Positions 60,756 through 64,000 of a stretch of 64,000 bases of DNA are shown here, in pieces. Source of the DNA: Emticicia sp. BO119 (GTDB lineage Bacteria > Bacteroidota > Bacteroidia > Cytophagales > Spirosomataceae); NCBI RefSeq assembly GCF_013912375.1, contig NZ_JACETV010000007.1, positions 186,001-250,000 of the forward strand. Direction: 5' to 3'. Under the pieces are notes generated by a model. That model had not been told where the DNA came from and made no database searches. It worked only from the letters and a program-made list of their open reading frames with translations. The translations under genes were made by a program, and so were the position numbers. How positions within the stretch are numbered: position 1 is the stretch's first letter; every line of letters starts with the position of its first letter.

Positions 60756-63448
60756 AAAAGCCCGGTTTAGATGATATAGATTCAATCAACAAAGATTTGC
60801 CGGGTGGCAGCTCACCCCCTCAATGGATACATAAGTTGTTATTGTGGTTTCATCCGGAAGAAACCCTCGAAGAAGTAACAGGAGATTTAGCAGAGTTGTA
60901 TGCTGACAGGATTCAGCACTCAGGAAAATTCCGGGCTAATCTATTATACTTAGTGAATGTACTATCGGTTTTACCACCTTTTGTACGTAGAAGAACAAAA
61001 AGAAAAAGCTATTATAAACCTTCAATCCTGCACCGAGCTATGTTACAAAACTATTTCAAAATTGCTTTTCGGACTATAGCCCACAACAAGGTCTATTCGG
61101 GTATCAATGTTTTGGGCCTAAGCATTGGGCTGGCGGCTGCCATGCTAATTATGCTTTATACTAAAGATGAGGTGAGCTATGACCAGTTTCATACTAATAA
61201 TCCGAATATTTATCGGGTAGGCTATGACTCTTTTACTGCAAAGGGAATACTGGAAGAACACGTTGGCAATACCGGATTTTTGCAAGGACCTATCTTTTCA
61301 GCAAGTGTACCCGAAATAAAGGAGTTTGTGCGCTTCCGTCAGATTCAGACTGACATTAAAGAAAATAACAATATCGTCAGCCAGTTTATGTTTGATGCTG
61401 ATTCTAATTTTTTCTCTGTTTTTTCTTTTCCAATGTTAAGCGGAAACCCTGCCACAGCATTGAAAAATCCACAATCAATTGTCATTTCAGAAGAATTGGC
61501 CGAGCGGCACTTTGGCACTACTGATGTATTGGGTAAAAGTATTCAGCTGAAAAATACACATGGAAACGGAGAAGATTTTGTTCCTCATATAGTTACAGGT
61601 GTGACAAAAAAATGTCCCGAAAATTCTTCAATCAAGTTTGAAGCACTGATACCCCTCGTGGTAGAAAAGGAGATCTATCAAAACAAGCAGAAATGGTTCA
61701 GTGCCTTCCTGAATACCTTTGTGGTGCTCGCTCCCAATGCTAATATTAAGGCTGTTGAAAACAAAATGAATAAGGTTTACATGGCGGATGCAGGAGAAAC
61801 GATTAAGGAGATGGCTACGAAATATGACTTCCATAATACAAGGACATACAAGATACAGCAGTTTACCGATATGCACCTGAGCAAGGAACGTCCGGCGGAT
61901 AATGGGTTAAAAGACAGAAGCAATCCGATGTTTTCGTATATACTATCAGGTATAGCTGTTTTTATCCTGCTGATTGCATGCATCAACTTTGTTAACCTTA
62001 CTGTAGCACGTTCGCTCAAGCGAGCCAAAGAGATAGGCGTAAGAAAAGTAGTAGGTGGTGGAAGAAAGCAATTGATCCTGCAGTTTTTAGGAGAATCTTA
62101 CCTACTTTGTTTCATCGCTTTTGTAATGGCCTTGCTATTGGTTCAGTTAGTTTTACCTACTTTCAATCAACTCTCCAATAAGGCATTAGCCCTATCATAT
62201 CTGTTCGATTTCGAGCTGATTGCTGCTTATATTGCGCTATTACTTGCCACAGGCTTATTAGCCGGGTTTTATCCGGCATTGGTTTTATCTAACTATAGTC
62301 CGGTTAAAACACTCTATAATCGTTTCAATTTATCGGGTAAGAATTACCTACAAAAAGGTCTGGTAATATTACAGTTTTCCATTGCTTCGTTTCTGATTAT
62401 CGGAACCATGACTATCTATTCTCAGTTTAACTACCTCTTAAATAAAGACTTAGGATATGATGATGCCAATGTTATCAGTATCAATAAGTCAAATCTGAGT
62501 CGAGCAGAAGTACAGGTCTGGAAAGAAGCCTTGATGCAGAGCCCAAATATTGTGATGGTTGCTCCGAAAAACGGAGGTAATTGGGGAGATGGCGCAAGAG
62601 TAAATGGCGAAACCGAAATAGACTTTAATTATGAAACAGTGGATGGCAACTTCCTGTCTTTACTGAAAATCCCGATTATAAAAGGCCGCAACTTTTCGTC
62701 TGCTTTCCCTTCTGACTCCACCAAAGCAGTATTGGTCAATGAAAGTTTTGTGAAAAAGGCAGGCTGGAAAAACCCCTTAGGTCAAATAGTTGATTTCTGG
62801 TATAATGAAAATGATAAGTATCAGGTAGTAGGGGTGGTGAAAGATTATCATTTCAGAGATTTAAACCGGGAAATCGGCCCGCAATTATTTACAATGAAGC
62901 CGAAAAATCCATACGGCCGAATGTACATTAAGATAAAACCCGGTACAGAAACCACCAGCCTGGCACATATTGAAGAGACCTTTAAAGAGTTATTTCCTTT
63001 CACTCCTTATGCCTACGGATTCATAAAAGAGCAAAACCAGAAAACATACGAATCAGAGGCAAAATGGAAACAAATTATGTTTTTTGGGGCTGTTCTCACC
63101 ATTTTCATTTCTTGTATTGGCTTGTTTGGCTTAGTGACTCTTTCGGCAGAGCGTCGTATGAAAGAAATTGGTATCCGCAAAGTATTGGGGGCATCAGTCA
63201 GTAGTATTGTTCAGTTACTATCTTCCGACTTCCTGAAATTAGTAGCCTTTTCGTTTGTATTTGCTTTTCCGGCGGCTTATTACGCCATCAGTCAATGGTT
63301 AATGAATTACCCGTATCGCGTTGAGATTAATGCCTGGCTATTTATTGGGGCGGCTGTATTGGCTATAGCTATTGCTTTGTTTACTGTGAGTTTTCAATCA
63401 GTAAGAGCAGCATTGGTGAACCCAGTGAAGTCACTTAAGAACGAATAA
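60752..63448 (+). CDS. ABC transporter permease (FtsX/MacB type) with permease prefix domain
   Basis: The 898-residue protein begins with a cytoplasmic prefix domain (about 22-90; 'WIHKLLLWFHPEETLEEVTG', 'LYADRIQHSGKFRANLLYLV'). A first membrane helix and a large MacB-like periplasmic domain follow, then an FtsX block of three helices ('GIAVFILLIACINFVNLTVA'), a second periplasmic domain and a second FtsX block ('GAVLTIFISCIGLFGLVTL', 'KEIGIRKVLGASVSSIVQLL'). The C-terminus 'VRAALVNPVKSLKNE' is typical. FtsX/MacB permeases couple ATP hydrolysis to mechanical work or export, but no ATPase gene is in view. It is co-transcribed with padR and followed by a paralogue. Confidence 0.93.
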   Translation: MKKPGLDDIDSINKDLPGGSSPPQWIHKLLLWFHPEETLEEVTGDLAELYADRIQHSGKFRANLLYLVNVLSVLPPFVRRRTKRKSYYKPSILHRAMLQNYFKIAFRTIAHNKVYSGINVLGLSIGLAAAMLIMLYTKDEVSYDQFHTNNPNIYRVGYDSFTAKGILEEHVGNTGFLQGPIFSASVPEIKEFVRFRQIQTDIKENNNIVSQFMFDADSNFFSVFSFPMLSGNPATALKNPQSIVISEELAERHFGTTDVLGKSIQLKNTHGNGEDFVPHIVTGVTKKCPENSSIKFEALIPLVVEKEIYQNKQKWFSAFLNTFVVLAPNANIKAVENKMNKVYMADAGETIKEMATKYDFHNTRTYKIQQFTDMHLSKERPADNGLKDRSNPMFSYILSGIAVFILLIACINFVNLTVARSLKRAKEIGVRKVVGGGRKQLILQFLGESYLLCFIAFVMALLLVQLVLPTFNQLSNKALALSYLFDFELIAAYIALLLATGLLAGFYPALVLSNYSPVKTLYNRFNLSGKNYLQKGLVILQFSIASFLIIGTMTIYSQFNYLLNKDLGYDDANVISINKSNLSRAEVQVWKEALMQSPNIVMVAPKNGGNWGDGARVNGETEIDFNYETVDGNFLSLLKIPIIKGRNFSSAFPSDSTKAVLVNESFVKKAGWKNPLGQIVDFWYNENDKYQVVGVVKDYHFRDLNREIGPQLFTMKPKNPYGRMYIKIKPGTETTSLAHIEETFKELFPFTPYAYGFIKEQNQKTYESEAKWKQIMFFGAVLTIFISCIGLFGLVTLSAERRMKEIGIRKVLGASVSSIVQLLSSDFLKLVAFSFVFAFPAAYYAISQWLMNYPYRVEINAWLFIGAAVLAIAIALFTVSFQSVRAALVNPVKSLKNE

Positions 63449-63452
63449 GCGT

Positions 63453-63501
63453 GGGCATGGAGCAAAGGGCATAGCATATAAGCTCCCTCTGCTCCATGCC
63501 C
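63453..63501 (+). repeat. Intercistronic hairpin between the two permease genes
   Basis: A perfect 12-bp stem (GGGCATGGAGCA, 63453-63464; TGCTCCATGCCC, 63490-63501) has a 25-base loop with an inner GGG/CCC pairing. No T tract follows, so it is more likely an mRNA stability or partial attenuation element than a terminator. Confidence 0.55.
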
Positions 63502-63513
63502 TAAGCAAAAAAC

Positions 63514-64000
63514 ATGAAAAACACTCCACCCAAATGGGCAAAATACTTGCTCACCCGTTTTCACCCCGAAGATACTTTGGAGGAGGTGGAGGGTGATCTG
63601 GAGGAGTTTTATGCCTATTGGTGTAAAAAATATGGGGAGTTTTGGGCAGATATACGATATAGCTTAAACCTGCTGACTGTACTGCCTCCTTTTGTGAGAA
63701 GACGAAAAAGAAAAGAAAGCTATTATCAACCATCAATCCTTCATCCAGCTATGTTACGAAACTATTTTAAAATTGCCTTTCGGACTATTGCCCATAACAA
63801 GGCATACTCGGGAATTAATATTCTGGGTTTAAGTATTGGCTTAGCTGCCGCTATGCTGATTATGCTTTATACCAAAGACGAAGTAAGCTATGACCAGTAT
63901 CACACAAACAGTAATCAGATTTTCAGAATCGTAAGGAAAGATATAAAGCCTGATGGTCAGGTTGAAAATGGCTCAGACCATACAGGCTATTTAGAAGGCC
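63514..64000 (+). CDS. Second FtsX/MacB-type permease with prefix domain, N-terminal part
   Basis: An ATG at 63514 opens a frame that runs off the window after 162 codons. It reads MKNTPPKWAKYLLTRFHPED, then 'TLEEVEGDLEEFYAYWCKKY' and 'LLTVLPPFVRRRKRKESYYQ', which parallels the prefix domain of the upstream permease. From 'MLRNYFKIAFRTIAHNKAYS' through 'LSIGLAAAMLIMLYTKDEVS' the two proteins are nearly identical, and the DNA is also very similar. It is a tandem paralogue in the same operon, 65 bp downstream. More copies may follow beyond the window. Function as for its neighbour. Confidence 0.93.
   Translation, partial: MKNTPPKWAKYLLTRFHPEDTLEEVEGDLEEFYAYWCKKYGEFWADIRYSLNLLTVLPPFVRRRKRKESYYQPSILHPAMLRNYFKIAFRTIAHNKAYSGINILGLSIGLAAAMLIMLYTKDEVSYDQYHTNSNQIFRIVRKDIKPDGQVENGSDHTGYLEG

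Overview
The window looks like chromosomal DNA of a Bacteroidota bacterium, most likely a member of the Cytophagales. The evidence is the AT-rich sequence, start sites preceded by TAnnTTTG-type -7 elements rather than clear Shine-Dalgarno sequences, a wealth of outer-membrane beta-barrel proteins and lipoproteins, very large secreted Ig-repeat proteins, and PadR-regulated FtsX-type permeases with a 'permease prefix' domain. I see no rRNA, tRNA, CRISPR array, prophage or intact insertion sequence. Genus cannot be fixed from this sequence.

Layout. 1-6.8 kb: the end of a TolC-type efflux channel and its HlyD-type adaptor, gpsA, a beta-carbonic anhydrase, a HIT protein, a TIGR01777-type sugar-epimerase homologue and an EamA transporter. 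6.8-10.8 kb: an outer-membrane barrel receptor next to a membrane-anchored AraC-type regulator, and zinc-free ribosomal protein bL31 (rpmE2) with a clear promoter and terminator. 10.9-15.1 kb: a secreted S8-like peptidase with a P-domain. 15.2-16.0 kb: a gene-free stretch with decayed fragments. 16-24.4 kb: housekeeping genes (ispE, cytochrome oxidase subunit III and recO in one cluster, thiamine pyrophosphokinase, nrdA). 24.7-38.2 kb: secreted and envelope proteins, a GH13 enzyme, small operons and an AlkD-like repair protein. 38.3-46.1 kb: stress-type genes (Hsp20, YciF-like ferritin), a decayed TonB receptor, a metalloprotease/CPBP pair and lipoproteins. 46.4-50.2 kb: a CheB-CheR-PAS-histidine kinase fusion. 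52.7-59.5 kb: a 2263-residue Ig-repeat protein. 59.7-64 kb: a GyrI-like protein, then padR and two tandem FtsX permease genes, the second running off the window.

Most notable items. (1) Four TTATNCACA-type DnaA boxes, all in one orientation, lie within 330 bp in front of nrdA; they mark either a replication origin or DnaA control of nrdA. (2) The secreted peptidase and the giant Ig-repeat protein, 37 kb apart, end in the same roughly 65-residue domain with a near-terminal Gly-Cys, a probable shared sorting or anchoring signal. (3) The peptidase has Glu where subtilisins have the catalytic His, resembling a sedolisin-like Ser-Glu-Asp site. (4) A palindrome sits on the padR promoter, downstream of a two-hairpin element that could be a small RNA. 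(5) Two genes appear broken: a TonB receptor remnant and a small membrane protein split by a -1 frame change.

Several starts were moved from the longest open frame to a downstream ATG or GTG because signal peptides, family N-termini or promoter elements fit better there; these choices are explained in the entries.
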